Origin: Terrilactibacillus sp. S3-3
Lineage (GTDB): Bacteria > Bacillota > Bacilli > Bacillales > Sporolactobacillaceae
Length of the DNA stretch: 64,000 nt
Direction of reading: 5' to 3'
Assembly: GCA_030437565.1 (NCBI GenBank)
Contig: CP129291.1
Location: forward strand, 2,356,001 to 2,420,000
The notes beneath the pieces were generated by a model. It was not told the DNA's origin. It was given only the letters and a program-made list of their open reading frames with translations, and searched no databases. Position numbers and translations under genes: made by a program. This document shows positions 62,181 through 64,000 of this stretch, piece by piece. Position 1 is the stretch's first letter. Each line of letters opens with the position of its first letter.

Positions 62181-64000
62181 TTACGATTTTCTCATCATTT
62201 TTCTTTTGGAAACGACAAAATAAATTATAGTATAGAAAAGCAGCATACAAACAGGTATTGAAAAAAGAGTAAAATACATTTTTTGACTTATATAAGGTTT
62301 GTACAACAGACGATAAACTTTAAACTGTAAATCTTCGTTTTTCAATGCTCTTGTATTTCTTATAAAATAGCCGTCCGTATAGAGATCCCGCCATTCATAG
62401 CCTTTTCCATTAAGAGAAAATGTTAACCGCGATCCTGGAGTTCCAGACACTTGTCTAACAGTTATGACATAATCTTTAGCTTTTTTCGGAATACTCTTTT
62501 TCAAGGAAAGAGTTAAATAATGCCTAGGTTTAATATTTTTCGTCCCCACCAATTTTTCAAACACCTTTTTATTTGATCCCAATTCAGAAATTGAAAATTT
62601 GTAAGTTCCATTTCCACTCTTTTTTTTTTTGTATTCCAATTAATATACGATTAAATGCAAATTGTGCCTTAAATGTTTGTTCAATTGAATTTTGCTTATT
62701 CACTGTTACGGTCGCACCGCCGGTTTGATAAAACTGATTCACAGAATATTGTTTATATGCGATTTTAGTTTGAGTGTCCTCCTGATAGCTCAATATTGCG
62801 CACAGTAACACACTGAGCAGTAAACAAATAGAGAGAACAATTCGCGACCATATTTCAACGATAACTTTTGTCTTTCCTGTTCTTCTTAAATCAGCTATCT
62901 TCATTAACTCTTCCAGCCCGAAAACAGCTCCCAGTATCATAAACGGTGTAAAAAGCAATATGTACCTCGGCTCAGCCTCCCAAAAAAAAAAACATAAAAC
63001 ACAAAATTACCGAACAAACAAATTTGAATGAATAAGTTAAGATTAATCGTTCTTGTTCTAAAAAAGTTTATAACTGAAATCATTAAGAAAAAAAATATTG
63101 ACGATATGAAAAATCTGAAATAAACAACATCAATTGCTTTTGGTGAGAAAATAAATATTCATAAATTAACGTACGCGTATTTGAAATGTACGCATACCAA
63201 TAATATCCACGTGTTCCCACGGCCCATGTACGGGCTGTTTTTACTCCCCATAAATAAATTAATCCAGGTCCTTTTTTTTCTTTAATTCTTTTTTCGATTT
63301 CACTAAAATCTGCTTGCTTTTTAGCCTGCTGATTAGGCTGGACTCTCGTTAATGCGTAATCGTAATTATTGTATCCTCCATTTTTGGACAACCCCATCAT
63401 TATCCAGTGAGTACTCGGCATTTTGAACATATTATTTTGAGTAAACCCAAGATGTTTGTAATAAGCATTAGCAGAAAGATTAATGCCCAAAAAAGCGATA
63501 AGAATGATCATTAAATTAAACATCACTTTTTTAAACTTTAAAATAAAACACATATAAATGGCAAGAGCAGGCAAAAACAGTATCAAATTGGGACGGATTT
63601 GACAACCAATTCCCAAAAAGGCACACTCAGAAGTAAAAGATATCTTATCTTTTTTGACTGTTGATATAAATACCAAAAATAGAGGCAAATGACAGGAAAC
63701 ATAAGCGCGATCGTATCGGTGTAAAAATATATGATGTAAAAAAAATAAGGAAAGCAGGTTGCGGTCATCAAAAGAAAAATAATCCCCATTCTCAAATCAA
63801 AAAGTTTGATGACAAGCTTCCAAGAAAAAAAGATGCACACGCTTAATACCGCAGCACAAGTCGTTTTATCAATAAACATATAATTAGAAACGCTGACTAG
63901 TGAAAAGAACCGATAAAGCCAATATCTGAGAATGGTAATTGGAATATTATTCGGATACACTTGAAAATAAATATTGTCCGAACTATGATGGTGTTTTAAC
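62181..64000 (-). CDS. polytopic GT-C-type membrane glycosyltransferase (family 39-like), start outside window, frame broken
   Basis: More than 600 codons. The N-terminal part continues beyond 64000; near the edge it reads NIYFQVYPNNIPITILRYW. About ten TM helices follow, with EPRYILLFTPFMILGAVFG close to 62940. The last part is an extracytoplasmic beta-rich segment of about 110 residues and a final TM helix ending SKRKMMRKS. The combination of many helices with an EPRY motif fits polyprenyl-phosphate-sugar transferases that glycosylate wall polymers or lipids. Breaks near 63715, 63100, 62985 and 62625. Exact substrate unknown. Confidence 0.6.

Overview
The window is a chromosomal segment of a low-to-moderate GC, spore-forming Firmicute of the order Bacillales (Bacillaceae or Sporolactobacillaceae grade). 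Signs of this are RNA polymerase epsilon next to RNase J1, a ykuL-ccpC-dapH-dapL block like that of Bacillus subtilis, CtsR- and T-box-controlled genes, a YjcZ-type small protein, and LTA synthase, Dlt and Tag envelope genes. I see no rRNA, tRNA or CRISPR array.

Layout. 1-2.8 kb: HAD phosphatase (end cut off), a 25-aa basic ORF beside strong hairpins, rpoY and rnjA. 2.9-5.5 kb: a cydB-type oxidase subunit without cydA, a repeat element and an M50 protease. 5.8-15.4 kb: peroxiredoxin, 2-hydroxyacid dehydrogenase, Leu T-box and leuA, dapL, dapH, ccpC, an ISLre2-type insertion sequence, and darB (ykuL). 16-18.7 kb: ypcP exonuclease and a phosphate permease with its DUF47 partner. 19-27.6 kb: marR-mmpL efflux pair and a five-gene lnr-like ABC transporter/two-component locus. 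27.8-32.5 kb: YocS-type transporter, a group II intron 3' remnant, and a second two-component system with a lipoprotein. 33-38.8 kb: serine hydrolase and the complete dltXABCD operon. 38.9-44.8 kb: YfkAB radical SAM protein, small proteins, a phosphatase, a CwlO-like endopeptidase and membrane proteins. 45-47.6 kb: tandem 93-bp repeats and ltaS. 47.9-55.1 kb: fumC, a YtxH protein, Tyr T-box and tyrS, CtsR-controlled clpE, and a universal stress protein. 55.3-64 kb: teichoic acid export and synthesis (tagH, tagG, tagF-like, tagB-like, tagD) and a GT-C-type membrane protein cut by the window end.

How the genes work together. About a third of the window serves the anionic cell wall: lipoteichoic acid synthesis (ltaS), D-alanylation (dlt), and wall teichoic acid synthesis and export (tagD/B/F/G/H). 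A CwlO-type hydrolase sits nearby. WalR/PhoP-like direct repeats lie upstream of both the dlt operon and the cwlO-like gene, so wall remodelling and charge may be co-regulated. The lnr-like system and the MmpL pump add lipid-directed or amphiphile stress defence.

Quality warning. More than sixty reading-frame breaks hit about 35 otherwise well-conserved genes, many at A/T homopolymers. Most look like sequencing or assembly indels rather than pseudogenes, so I annotate each gene over its full span and name the break points.

The most interesting non-coding signal is a family of three dispersed, structured repeats of about 170-225 bp (4185-4355 on +; 49982-50205 and 57815-58033 on -). They resemble the terminal, omega-RNA-like part of IS200/IS605 (tnpB) elements, yet no tnpA or tnpB gene is present in the window.
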